NCBI GenBank assembly: GCA_003139545.1 | Contig: PLJC01000038.1 | Coordinates: 210,333 to 274,332 of the forward strand | Source of the DNA: Actinomycetota bacterium | GTDB taxonomy: Bacteria > Actinomycetota > Thermoleophilia > Gaiellales > Gaiellaceae | DNA length: 64,000 bases | Reading direction: 5' to 3' | In this document: piece by piece, positions 44,020 to 52,286 of the stretch | How the letters are laid out: each line of letters opens with the position of its first letter | Position numbering within the stretch: position 1 is the stretch's first letter | Position numbers and translations under genes: made by a program | Notes under the pieces: model-generated | The model's database searches: none | Seen by the model: only the letters and a program-made list of their open reading frames with translations | What the model was told of the DNA's origin: nothing

Positions 44020-44825
44020 GCACCACGGTCGAGCAGGCGTACGCGGAAGTACAGCGGGTTACACGCGCGCGCGCGAAGAACTTCGCGTACGGGATCATGG
44101 TCTTGCCGCGTCCAAAGCGCCGCGCCATCGCCGCGATCTACGCCTTTGCGCGTGAGGTGGACGACGTCGCCGACGGCGACGCTCCGGTGGACGAGAAGCG
44201 GGAGCAGCTCGAAGCGCTGCGCGATGCGCTCGACGATCCTCCCGCGACCGCGATGCATGTTGCGCTGACGGACGCGCGCGCACGCTTCGGCATTCCGCGC
44301 GCTGCGCTCTCCGCGCTCGTCGACGGCGGCCTGCAGGATCTCGTCAAGACGCGGTACGCGACCTTCGACGAGCTGCGCGCGTATTGCGAGAAGGTCGCAG
44401 GCGCCGTCGGCGTCGCGTGTGTCGCGGTGTACGGAAGCGATGACGTCGAGCGCGCGCAAACGCTCGGCATCGCGCTGCAGCTGATCAACATCATGCGGGA
44501 CGTCGACGAGGACAGGCCGCTCGGCCGCGTCTATCTGCCGCAGGACGAGCTCGATCGTTTCGGCGTGCACGAGCTCGCCGTCGGCCCGGAGTGGCGGGAG
44601 CTGATGGCGTTCCAGGCAGCGCGTGCGCGCGTGCACCTCGACGAGGGGCTGCACCTGCTCGACTCGCTCGACCGGCGCAGCGCGCTGTGCGTGGCGACGT
44701 TCGCGGGGCTCTATCGCGGCCAGCTCGACCGCATGGAGGCAAACGGCTTCGACGTGTTCTCCGAGTCGTGCCGGCTGTCCACGCCGGCGAAGCTCGCTGT
44801 GGTCGCGCGCGGGATCTTGCGATGA
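44016..44825 (+). CDS. hpnD: Presqualene diphosphate synthase HpnD
   Basis: 269 aa. Condenses two farnesyl diphosphates to presqualene diphosphate. Both Asp-rich motifs are canonical: AIYAFAREVDDVADGD and INIMRDVDEDRPLGRVYLPQ. KNFAYGIMVLPRPKRRAIAA at the N-terminus is typical of HpnD/CrtB-like enzymes. It overlaps its neighbours on both sides by four bases (ATGA), so hpnC, hpnD and hpnE should be translated in step. Confidence 0.95.
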   Translation: MSTTVEQAYAEVQRVTRARAKNFAYGIMVLPRPKRRAIAAIYAFAREVDDVADGDAPVDEKREQLEALRDALDDPPATAMHVALTDARARFGIPRAALSALVDGGLQDLVKTRYATFDELRAYCEKVAGAVGVACVAVYGSDDVERAQTLGIALQLINIMRDVDEDRPLGRVYLPQDELDRFGVHELAVGPEWRELMAFQAARARVHLDEGLHLLDSLDRRSALCVATFAGLYRGQLDRMEANGFDVFSESCRLSTPAKLAVVARGILR

Positions 44826-46048
44826 AGATGGCGGTTGTGGGCGGCGGGCTCGCGGGCCTCGCCGCCGCGCTCGACCTCGTCGACGCCGGCGCCGACGTCA
44901 CAGTGCACGAGTCGCGGCCGACGCTCGGCGGCGCGGTGCAGACGCTGCCCGAGCGCGAGGGCGATCCGCAGCCGCCGCCGGACAACGGCCAGCACATCGG
45001 GCTCGGCTGCTTCACGGAGTACCTCCGCTTCCTCGATCGGATCGGCGAGGGCGGCTCCGTGCTGCGCAAGCGCCTCGCCCTCCCGGTCCTGGATGAGCAG
45101 GCGCGGCGCTCGGACATCTCGCCGAGTCTTTCGGCGCTGCTTCGGTACGGGCATCTCCCGGTACGAGAGCGGTTGCGATTGCCGTTGACACTCATGCGTC
45201 TGCGCTCCGCGCGGTCGCAACCGGAGGAAACCTTCGGAGACCTGCTCAGGCGATTGGGCGAAACGGATACCTCCATTACCGCTTTCTGGGATGTCTTCAT
45301 TCGACCCGCGCTCAACCTGCGCACGGACGAGGTGGATTCCGAGGCGGGTCTCTTCACCGTGCGCACGGCGCTGCTCGGCCCGCGCGCCAATTCGGACCTC
45401 GTGCTGCCGCTGAAGCCGCTCGGCTGGATGCACGGCGACGCCGCCGGCCGCATGCTCGGCGACCGTGTGCGCCTCGACGAACGGATCGAGTCGCTGGACG
45501 ACCTCGATGCGGACGCGGTCGTGGTCGCGGTCCCGCCGGCCGAGTCGGCGCGCCTGCTCGGGGAGCCGGATCCCGAGCTCGAGAGCTCGCCGATCGTGTC
45601 GGTGCACCTGCTCTTCGACCGCCCGATCCTGAACGTGCCGGTCGCGGGGCTGCTCGGCTCGGACGCGCACTGGGTGTTCGACCGCGGCGCCCTCACCGGC
45701 CACGCGGCGCCCGACGGCGGCCAGTACCTGACGGTTGTTGCGAGCGGCGTCCCGGAGTTGATGGACGTCCGCGGCCGCGAGCTCGTCGACCGTATGGCCG
45801 CGCAGCTGACGGAACGACTCGGTGCCGCGGAGCTCGTGTGGTCGCGGGTCAGCCGCGAGCCGTACGCGACCATTGCACTGCGGCCCGGCATGGTCCGTCC
45901 GGGCGTCGAGACCCGGCGACCCAACGTCGTGCGCGCGGGCGCGTGGACGGATACGGGCTGGCCTGCGACGATGGAGAGCGCGGTGCGAAGCGGACGCGCG
46001 GCGGCTCAGCACCTCTTGAGCAAGGTTCCTGCAAAAGTCTCGGTGTGA
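44822..46048 (+). CDS. hpnE: Hydroxysqualene dehydroxylase HpnE
   Basis: 408 aa FAD-dependent amine-oxidase/desaturase family protein. Dinucleotide motif MAVVGGGLAGLAAALDLVDA, DNGQHIGLGCFTEYLRFLD (a feature of HpnE), and a C-terminal FAD-binding end VRAGAWTDTGWPATMESAVR. It reduces hydroxysqualene to squalene, completing the three-enzyme HpnCDE route that replaces a single squalene synthase. It overlaps shc as GTGA. Confidence 0.94.
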   Translation: MKMAVVGGGLAGLAAALDLVDAGADVTVHESRPTLGGAVQTLPEREGDPQPPPDNGQHIGLGCFTEYLRFLDRIGEGGSVLRKRLALPVLDEQARRSDISPSLSALLRYGHLPVRERLRLPLTLMRLRSARSQPEETFGDLLRRLGETDTSITAFWDVFIRPALNLRTDEVDSEAGLFTVRTALLGPRANSDLVLPLKPLGWMHGDAAGRMLGDRVRLDERIESLDDLDADAVVVAVPPAESARLLGEPDPELESSPIVSVHLLFDRPILNVPVAGLLGSDAHWVFDRGALTGHAAPDGGQYLTVVASGVPELMDVRGRELVDRMAAQLTERLGAAELVWSRVSREPYATIALRPGMVRPGVETRRPNVVRAGAWTDTGWPATMESAVRSGRAAAQHLLSKVPAKVSV

Positions 46049-47832
46049 GTGCAACACAGGAGCTGACCGCCCTCGACGAAGCCATCGACCGCGGGACGCG
46101 GCGACTGCTCGAGCTTCAGCGGCCGGACGGGATCTGGGTCGGCGAGCTCGAGTCGAACGTGACGATGACGGCGCAGCACCTGTTCTGGAACCACGCGCTC
46201 GGGCTGCGCACGCCCGACCTCGACCGCCGCATCGCGAACGAGCTGCTGGCGCGCATGCGCGACGACGGCACGTGGTCGATCTGGTTCGAAGGCCCTCCGG
46301 ATCTCTCCACCTCGCTCGAGGCGTACGTCGCGCTGCGCATGTGCGGTGTCGATCCCGGCGAGCAGGCGCTCGCATACCTTCAGCGCGAGGGCGGCATCCC
46401 GAAGGCGCGCCTGTTCACGAAGTGCTTCCTCGCGCTTCTCGGCCAGTGGCCATGGCAGCGGATCGTCCCCGTCCCGCCCGAGCTCGTGCTGCTGCCGCCC
46501 AGCAGCCCGTTCTCGATCTACAGCTTCGCGTGCTGGGCGCGACAGACGTTCGTCTCGCTCGCGCTCGCGCAATCACTGCGGCCGGTGCGCCCGATCGACC
46601 TCGACCTTCGAATGCTCGGTGCGATACCCGGCCGGTCCCGCGCGCCGCTTCGCCGCGATCCGTTACGTCGCCTGGCGCAGCGGCGCGCCGAGCAATGGAT
46701 CCGCGCGCGGCAGGAGGCTGACGGATCATGGGGCGGCATCCAGCCGCCGTGGGTGTGGAGCATGATCGCTCTGTCCGCGCTCGGCCACGACCCCGCGCAT
46801 GACGACACGTTGCGTAGAGCGGTCGAGGGCTGGCAGGGATTCATGGTCGACGACGGCGACCGCCTGCGTCCCGAGGCGTGCCAGTCGCCAGTCTGGGACA
46901 CCGCCCTCGCGGTGCTCGCCCTGCGCGCATGCGGCGTGCCCGCCGACCACGCGCAGCTCGTCGCCGCCGGCGACTACCTCCTCCGCCAGCAGGTAACGCT
47001 CAGGGGCGACTGGGCGATCCGAGTCCCCGACCTCGAAGCGGGCGGCTGGGCGTTTGAGTACGAGAACGACCTCTATCCGGACATCGACGACGCGGCCGTC
47101 GTCTCGCTCGCGCTGAGGGAGCTCGGAATCGGCGCGGCCGCACAGCGCCGCGGGCTCGACTGGGTTGTCGGCATGCAGTCGAAGCGCGGCGGCTGGGGCT
47201 CGTTCGACGTCGACAACAGCGCGATGTGGCTCTACAAGATCCCGTTCTGCGACTTCGGCAAGGTCACTGACGAGCCGACCGCGGACGTCACTGCGCACGC
47301 GCTCGAGGTGCTCGCGCCGGAGGGTCATGCTCCCGCCGTCGAGCGCGGGCTGAAGTGGCTGCTCAGCGAGCAGGAACGGGACGGCTCCTGGTTCGGCCGC
47401 TGGGGCGTCAACCATCTGTACGGCACCGGCGCCGCTCTGCCCGCGCTCGAGGCATGCGGCATCTCCTCCGACCATCCTGCGATGCGCCGCGCCGTCGCGT
47501 GGCTCGACTCGGTCCAGCAGGAGAGCGGCGGCTTCGGCGAGGACATCCGCTCCTACTCCGACCCCGCCTGGCGAGGGCGCGCGCCGTTCACGACGCCGTC
47601 GCAGACTGCGTGGGCGCTCCTCGGGTACGTGGCCGCAGGAAACGCTGAGGATAGAAGCGCGAAGAGGGCGGCAGATTATCTTTGCGCTGTCCAGCGTCCC
47701 GATGGAGATTGGGACGAGGAGCACTTCACCGGCACCGGTTTCCCGCTCGACTTCATGATCCGATACCACCTGTACCGCATCAACTTCCCATTGCTCGCGC
47801 TGGGTCGACTGAGAGAGAGGCTTTCCGAATGA
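46045..47832 (+). CDS. shc: Squalene-hopene cyclase
   Basis: 595 aa from GTG 46045; slightly shorter than common SHC (about 630). Cyclises squalene to hopene/hopanol. The catalytic DxDD motif is present as DIDD at residues 346-349 (DLYPDIDDAAVVS). Several QW repeats (ELQRPDGIWVGELES, ARQEADGSWGGIQP, GMQSKRGGWGSFD, SEQERDGSWFGRWG, AVQRPDGDWDEEHFTG) and TTPSQTAWALLGY are seen. It is a membrane-associated monotopic enzyme. It lies between hpnE and hpnH with four-base overlaps. Confidence 0.97.
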   Translation: MSATQELTALDEAIDRGTRRLLELQRPDGIWVGELESNVTMTAQHLFWNHALGLRTPDLDRRIANELLARMRDDGTWSIWFEGPPDLSTSLEAYVALRMCGVDPGEQALAYLQREGGIPKARLFTKCFLALLGQWPWQRIVPVPPELVLLPPSSPFSIYSFACWARQTFVSLALAQSLRPVRPIDLDLRMLGAIPGRSRAPLRRDPLRRLAQRRAEQWIRARQEADGSWGGIQPPWVWSMIALSALGHDPAHDDTLRRAVEGWQGFMVDDGDRLRPEACQSPVWDTALAVLALRACGVPADHAQLVAAGDYLLRQQVTLRGDWAIRVPDLEAGGWAFEYENDLYPDIDDAAVVSLALRELGIGAAAQRRGLDWVVGMQSKRGGWGSFDVDNSAMWLYKIPFCDFGKVTDEPTADVTAHALEVLAPEGHAPAVERGLKWLLSEQERDGSWFGRWGVNHLYGTGAALPALEACGISSDHPAMRRAVAWLDSVQQESGGFGEDIRSYSDPAWRGRAPFTTPSQTAWALLGYVAAGNAEDRSAKRAADYLCAVQRPDGDWDEEHFTGTGFPLDFMIRYHLYRINFPLLALGRLRERLSE

Positions 47833-48833
47833 AGTTCCCGCTGCAGTCCACCGTTTCGATCGGCAAGTACGTCGCGACCCAGCAGCGCAAGGGCGAGCGC
47901 TATCCGCTCGTCCTCATGCTCGAGCCCACGCTCGCGTGCAACATCGCGTGCATCGGCTGCGGGAAGATCCGCGAGTACGAGTCGAATCGAGCGCGGCTGA
48001 CGGTGGAGGAATGCCTCGACTCCGGGCTCCAGTGCCCGGCGCCCGTCGTTTCGATCTGCGGCGGCGAGCCCCTCGTGTACAAGGGGATCGAAGAGGTCGC
48101 GGCAGGGATGATCGCGAAGGGCAAGACGGTCGAGCTGTGCACGAACGCGCTCCGGCTCGAGCAGTGCCTCGACTGGTTCGAGCCGTCGCCCCGCATGACG
48201 TTCGTCGTCCATCTCGACGGCATGCGCGAGATCCACGACTACGTGTGCGACTATCCCGGCCTCTGGGACGTCGCCGTCGACGCGATCAAGACGGCGCGCG
48301 CCCGCGGCTTCCGGGTCACGACGAACACCACGATCTTCAAGGAGACCGAGGTGGACGACGTGATCGAGATGATGCGCTACCTCACCGACGAGGTCGGCAT
48401 CGACGGGATGCTCGTTGCGCCCGGTTACCAGTACTCGCAGATCGACCCGAACCTGACGATGACGCGGTCGGAGCACGAAGTGAAGTTCCGCGCCATCCGC
48501 GCCGCCGTGCGCAAGCACGGCTATCGCTGGATCGCGACGCCGATCTACCAGGACTTCCTCACCGGCGAGCGGAAGCTCTCGTGCGCGCCGTGGGGCTCGA
48601 TCACGCGCAACCCGTACGGCTGGAAAGGCCCGTGCTACCTCCTCACCGACGGCATCTTTCCGACGTACGAGGCGCTGCTCGAGGGGATGGACTGGGACGC
48701 GTACGGGCCCGGCAACGATCCGCGCTGCGAGCACTGCGGCATCCATTCCGGCTTCGAGCCGTCGTCCGCGTTCGAGTCGTCGAAGAGCCTCAAGGAGACC
48801 GTCCGGAGCATGGCGTGGACGCTGACCGGCTGA
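47829..48833 (+). CDS. hpnH: Radical SAM adenosyl-hopene transferase HpnH
   Basis: 334 aa. The radical SAM cluster cysteines are Cys37, Cys41 and Cys44 (LACNIACIGCGKIREYES), with SAM-binding SICGGEPLVYKGIEEVA. The C-terminal part has further cysteines (DPRCEHCGIHSGFEPSSA), typical of HpnH. It adds the 5'-deoxyadenosyl group to hopene, giving adenosylhopane, the first step of C35 hopanoid side-chain formation. It overlaps shc as ATGA. Confidence 0.96.
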   Translation: MKFPLQSTVSIGKYVATQQRKGERYPLVLMLEPTLACNIACIGCGKIREYESNRARLTVEECLDSGLQCPAPVVSICGGEPLVYKGIEEVAAGMIAKGKTVELCTNALRLEQCLDWFEPSPRMTFVVHLDGMREIHDYVCDYPGLWDVAVDAIKTARARGFRVTTNTTIFKETEVDDVIEMMRYLTDEVGIDGMLVAPGYQYSQIDPNLTMTRSEHEVKFRAIRAAVRKHGYRWIATPIYQDFLTGERKLSCAPWGSITRNPYGWKGPCYLLTDGIFPTYEALLEGMDWDAYGPGNDPRCEHCGIHSGFEPSSAFESSKSLKETVRSMAWTLTG

Positions 48834-49384
48834 CCTTCGCGTGCGCATTGCCGGCCGAGCGCCGGGCGGCGAAGAAGCTGGGGCGGACGATGCTCGTCGG
48901 GATGGCGTGCGCGCACGGTGTGCCCGAGCAGGACGTCGTCTCGTTCGGCATCGCCGGCTCGCTGCGCGATGACCTGCCCGTCGGCACGGTGATCGACGCG
49001 ACGCGCGTCGTCGACGAGTCCGGTTCCATCCTCTGGGAGGGGCGGCCGCTCGGCGTGCGGGGCGCGCGGGAGGGAACGATCCTCGGCGCCGCGGCGATCA
49101 TCGACGATCCGGCGGAGCGCGCGAGGCTGCGCGCGAGCACCGGGGCCGACGCGGTGGACATGGAATCCGGCGTCTACGCGCGGGCGGGACATCTCGCCGG
49201 CTGCGTCCGCGCCGTCAGCGACACGCCGGGCCGGCAGCTTGGCCCGCTCGTGCACGCCTTCCGCCCGGACGGGAGCGTCGCGCCCCTCGGCCTCGCGCGC
49301 GCGTTCATCACGTCTCCGCGCGAATCGTTCCGCGCCGTGCGCGACGTGCGCACCGCATTGAACGCACTCGGGAGTGTCGCGTGA
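48815..49384 (+). CDS. hpnG: Hopanoid-associated nucleoside phosphorylase (HpnG-like)
   Basis: 189 aa, short for HpnG (usually above 200). PNP/UDP-phosphorylase fold pieces are visible: TFACALPAERRAAKKLG, VSFGIAGSLRDDLPVGTVID, DAVDMESGVYARAGHLAG (the MES motif that binds the ribose/base) and CVRAVSDTPGRQLGPL. It is expected to remove adenine from adenosylhopane. GTG 48815 is an available start; CTG 48830 (MTFACALPAE) would overlap the hpnH stop as CTGA and fits the family N-terminus better. It overlaps ispH as GTGA. Confidence 0.85.
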   Translation: MDADRLTFACALPAERRAAKKLGRTMLVGMACAHGVPEQDVVSFGIAGSLRDDLPVGTVIDATRVVDESGSILWEGRPLGVRGAREGTILGAAAIIDDPAERARLRASTGADAVDMESGVYARAGHLAGCVRAVSDTPGRQLGPLVHAFRPDGSVAPLGLARAFITSPRESFRAVRDVRTALNALGSVA

Positions 49385-50316
49385 GCGGCAAGCGTGTCCT
49401 GCTCGCCGCGCCCCGCTCCTTCTGCGCCGGCGTTGACCGGGCCATCGAGATCGTCGAGCGGCTGCTCGAGCAGAACGGCCCGCCGGTGTACGTCCGCCAC
49501 CAGATCGTTCACAACGAGCACGTCGTCCGCCGCCTCGAGCGGCTCGGCGCCGTCTTCGTCGAGGACGAGTCCGAGATTCCCGAGGGCGAGGTCTGCGTGC
49601 TGTCCGCGCACGGCGTCGCCCCGTCGGTGAAGGAGAACGCGGAGGCGCGCGGCCTCAAGGTCGTCGACGCGACATGCCCGCTCGTGAACAAGGTGCACGC
49701 CGAGGCGCGCACGTACGCAGACAGCGGCCATCTCGTCGCGCTGGTCGGCCACGCGAACCACGTCGAGGTGATCGGCACGCTCGGCGAGCGTCCGGAGTCG
49801 ACCGTCGTCGTCGAGACGCCCGAGCAGGCGCGTGCGCTCCCGACCGACCGGCCCATCGCGGTGATCACGCAGACGACGCTCTCGCTCGACGACGTCGCGC
49901 CGATCGTCGATGCGCTCTCCGACCATGTAGGCGGCTCGCTCCGGCGCCCGCACGCGGACGACATCTGTTACGCGACGCAGAACCGGCAGGATGCGGTCAA
50001 GGAGATGGTCGAGCTCGGTGCGACGCTCATCTTCGTCATCGGCTCCGAGAACAGCTCGAACGCGCAGCGGCTCGTCGAGGTCGCGAAGTCCGCGGGCGCG
50101 GAGGCGACGCTCGTCGACGGCGAGAGCCCGCTCGACGCCGATCTCCTCGACGGGCACACGACGGTCGGCCTCACCGCCGGCGCGTCCACGCCCGAGGAGC
50201 TCGTGCGCGCCACCGCCGACCGTCTCGCCGTCTGCGGCTACGACACGCTCGAGGAGATCACCGTCGCGCGCGAGGACGTGCACTTCCGCCTGCCGAGGGA
50301 GGTGGCCAACGCATGA
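49381..50316 (+). CDS. ispH: 4-hydroxy-3-methylbut-2-enyl diphosphate reductase
   Basis: 311 aa. Last enzyme of the MEP pathway, making IPP and DMAPP. Three Fe-S cysteines are in place: Cys15 (APRSFCAGVDRAIE), Cys99 (VVDATCPLVNKVH) and Cys196 (DDICYATQNRQDAV). The active-site motifs RHQIVHNEHVV, LSAHGVAPSV, VGHANHVEVIGT, ITQTTLSLDD and TAGASTPEELV are standard. Its place inside the hopanoid operon links precursor supply to squalene synthesis. It overlaps its downstream neighbour as ATGA. Confidence 0.97.
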   Translation: MSGKRVLLAAPRSFCAGVDRAIEIVERLLEQNGPPVYVRHQIVHNEHVVRRLERLGAVFVEDESEIPEGEVCVLSAHGVAPSVKENAEARGLKVVDATCPLVNKVHAEARTYADSGHLVALVGHANHVEVIGTLGERPESTVVVETPEQARALPTDRPIAVITQTTLSLDDVAPIVDALSDHVGGSLRRPHADDICYATQNRQDAVKEMVELGATLIFVIGSENSSNAQRLVEVAKSAGAEATLVDGESPLDADLLDGHTTVGLTAGASTPEELVRATADRLAVCGYDTLEEITVAREDVHFRLPREVANA

Positions 50317-50699
50317 CCTCCATTGAAGTCCCATACTCGATTGCCGCAGCCCTTCCGACCCTCTCGGTGATGGACATCACGAACGACGTCTCCCAGTCGG
50401 TGGCGAGCGCCGATTGCCGCGCCGGCATCGCGTACGTCCACCCGCTGCACTCGCTCACGATCGTGCGCGTGCAGGAGCGGGAGACCGGCTTCTTCGAGGA
50501 CCTCGAGGTGCTGCTGGAGCGGATCGTCCCCAGCGGCAACCCGAACCGCGAGCGGATGGTCGCGTCGCTGCTCTCGCCGAGGAGCGAGCAGGTCCCCTTC
50601 GCCGACGGCGCACTCTGCCTGGGCCGGTTCCAGCGGATCATGCTCTTCTCGCTCGATGCCGAGCATCGCAGCGAGTGGTCATTGACCTTGCTCGGCTAG
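50313..50699 (+). CDS. Divergent YjbQ/UPF0047-family protein
   Basis: 128 aa. The C-terminal half has the family pattern (MVASLLSPRSEQVPFADGAL and LCLGRFQRIMLFSLDAEHRS), and the N-terminal half has the sheet order of YjbQ. The usual motif with HTTAGL/NE is changed to HPLHSLTIVRVQERE, and the Tyr-His/Asn-Gly-His block is shortened to GNPNRERM, so most of the conserved active-site set is absent. YjbQ proteins have been linked to a secondary thiamine-phosphate synthase activity; that activity is doubtful here. It is the last gene of the hopanoid run (ATGA overlap with ispH). Confidence 0.75.
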   Translation: MTSIEVPYSIAAALPTLSVMDITNDVSQSVASADCRAGIAYVHPLHSLTIVRVQERETGFFEDLEVLLERIVPSGNPNRERMVASLLSPRSEQVPFADGALCLGRFQRIMLFSLDAEHRSEWSLTLLG

Positions 50700-50716
50700 T
50701 GCCGTAGAAGTACCCC

Positions 50717-52273
50717 GTGCCTTCGGGCCACGAGCAGGCGTGGGCGGATGCGCTCGCGGAGGAACACCTCCATCAGCGCGAGCTGTTGGCGACGCTGCGC
50801 GGCGAGCTGGGGACGTTCGCGCGCGAGTGCGCCGCCGCTCTCACCGCGCTCGACGTGTACGTCGGCCTCGCCGGCGTCGCCGAGATCCTGAGCACGGCGC
50901 AGACGACGGCCACGCACGCGCGCCTCGCGCTCGACGTGAGTCGCAGGCTTCAGGGCGGCGAGGATCCGGAGATCGTCGACCTGTACACGGCAGTCGCGGG
51001 CAACGAGGACGTGCCGCCCCGCCTCGTCCGCCACGCGAGCGACCTGATCGCATCCGGCCCGAAGCGCACCGACCGGCAGATGCTCCAGGCGGTCGTCACA
51101 GCATCCGGTGCGCGCGCGCAGATCGAACAGCTCGTCGGACCTGCGCCCGCCGCGGCGCTCGCCGCGATGCAGCCGCTCATCCGCTGGATCCGGGCCGACG
51201 ATCGCCGCGCGCTGCTCAAGTCGGCAGGCGGCGACCTCGCCCAGGTGCTGAGCGCGACCGCCGAGCTCGGCGCCGGGAGCGAGTCTGCCGCCGCGGGCGA
51301 TGCCGCGGCGCTCGGCCAGTCGCTGCGGGATGCTGCCGAGCACGTCGAAGGTGCGGCGAAGTCGGTGCGGGAGGGCAAGCTCGAGAGCGTCCTCGCAGAG
51401 GCGCGCGCGAAGCTCCAGGCAGACCTCGACGGGCTGCAGGCAGTCCACGAGAACGCGCACGAAGCGCCCGAGGAGTGGCGGGCGGCCCGCAAGGTCGAGC
51501 ACACGGAGCTGACACAGGAGGTGCACGAGAAGCTCGACAAGATCGAGCGGATCCGCGGGATCCTGTTCCGGCTGCTGCCGAACCTCCAGGCGGTCACCCG
51601 TGCGCTCGGCGTCGTGCAGAAGCTGCACGCCCTCGAAGGCCGGCTCGACCCGGCGCCGGCCGCGGGCGTCGCCGCCGCCCACGCATCGCTCATCCTCGAC
51701 GCAGGCGCCCTCTGGGATGGCGTCCTTCCTGGGCCGCCGCCCGCGCCGCGCGTCCGCCGCGTGTCGAAGCGCACGCGCTGGGTCGCTGTCGCCGCCGCAG
51801 TCGTCATCGGCGTCATCGTCGGGATCGCGCTCGCCGGCGGGGGCTCGACCAAGCCGAAGCCCGTCGTCATCGAGACGACCACGGCCGCCGCGCCGCCGAC
51901 GACGACGGCCGCCGCCCCGAAAGTCGGGCCGAAGCCCAGCCTCCTGCCGGTCAAGGCGGTCTTCGACCCCAACCAGCGCGCGACGTTCTACACCGTCGGA
52001 ATCGAGCAGGGCGGCGAGCCCGTCGTCTCATATCGCTGGACGCTGACGACCCCGCCGGGCAACCCGACCTGCAACAAGTTCGCGCCTATACCGGGCAAGC
52101 CGAACGAGGCCGTCTGGCATCACGCCCCCACCGACGGCTGCACCCACAACGGCATCCAGCACGACGGAACCGTGCACGTCGCCGTTCTGACCGCCCACTG
52201 GTCGTGCAAGGAGTCGTTCTTCGGGACGCTCACCCGCACCGGCACACCCAACGCACAATGTCTGCGCCGGTAG
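50717..52273 (+). CDS. Single-pass membrane protein with helical cytoplasmic part and exported domain, unknown function
   Basis: 518 aa from GTG 50717. About 345 residues of helix-rich, Ala/Glu-rich cytoplasmic sequence (SLRDAAEHVEGAAKSVREGK and KVEHTELTQEVHEKLDKIER suggest coiled coil) precede one membrane helix (about 355-374). A Thr/Pro linker follows, then an exterior domain of about 120 residues with beta character and four Cys (PGNPTCNKFAPIPG, DGCTHNGIQHDGTVHV, HWSCKESF, NAQCLRR) near PVVSYRWTLTTPPG, which resembles PKD/Ig-like strands. I know no family for the whole. It follows the hopanoid operon by 17 bp. Confidence 0.75.
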   Translation: MPSGHEQAWADALAEEHLHQRELLATLRGELGTFARECAAALTALDVYVGLAGVAEILSTAQTTATHARLALDVSRRLQGGEDPEIVDLYTAVAGNEDVPPRLVRHASDLIASGPKRTDRQMLQAVVTASGARAQIEQLVGPAPAAALAAMQPLIRWIRADDRRALLKSAGGDLAQVLSATAELGAGSESAAAGDAAALGQSLRDAAEHVEGAAKSVREGKLESVLAEARAKLQADLDGLQAVHENAHEAPEEWRAARKVEHTELTQEVHEKLDKIERIRGILFRLLPNLQAVTRALGVVQKLHALEGRLDPAPAAGVAAAHASLILDAGALWDGVLPGPPPAPRVRRVSKRTRWVAVAAAVVIGVIVGIALAGGGSTKPKPVVIETTTAAAPPTTTAAAPKVGPKPSLLPVKAVFDPNQRATFYTVGIEQGGEPVVSYRWTLTTPPGNPTCNKFAPIPGKPNEAVWHHAPTDGCTHNGIQHDGTVHVAVLTAHWSCKESFFGTLTRTGTPNAQCLRR

Positions 52274-52286
52274 GCAGACTCCCGAT

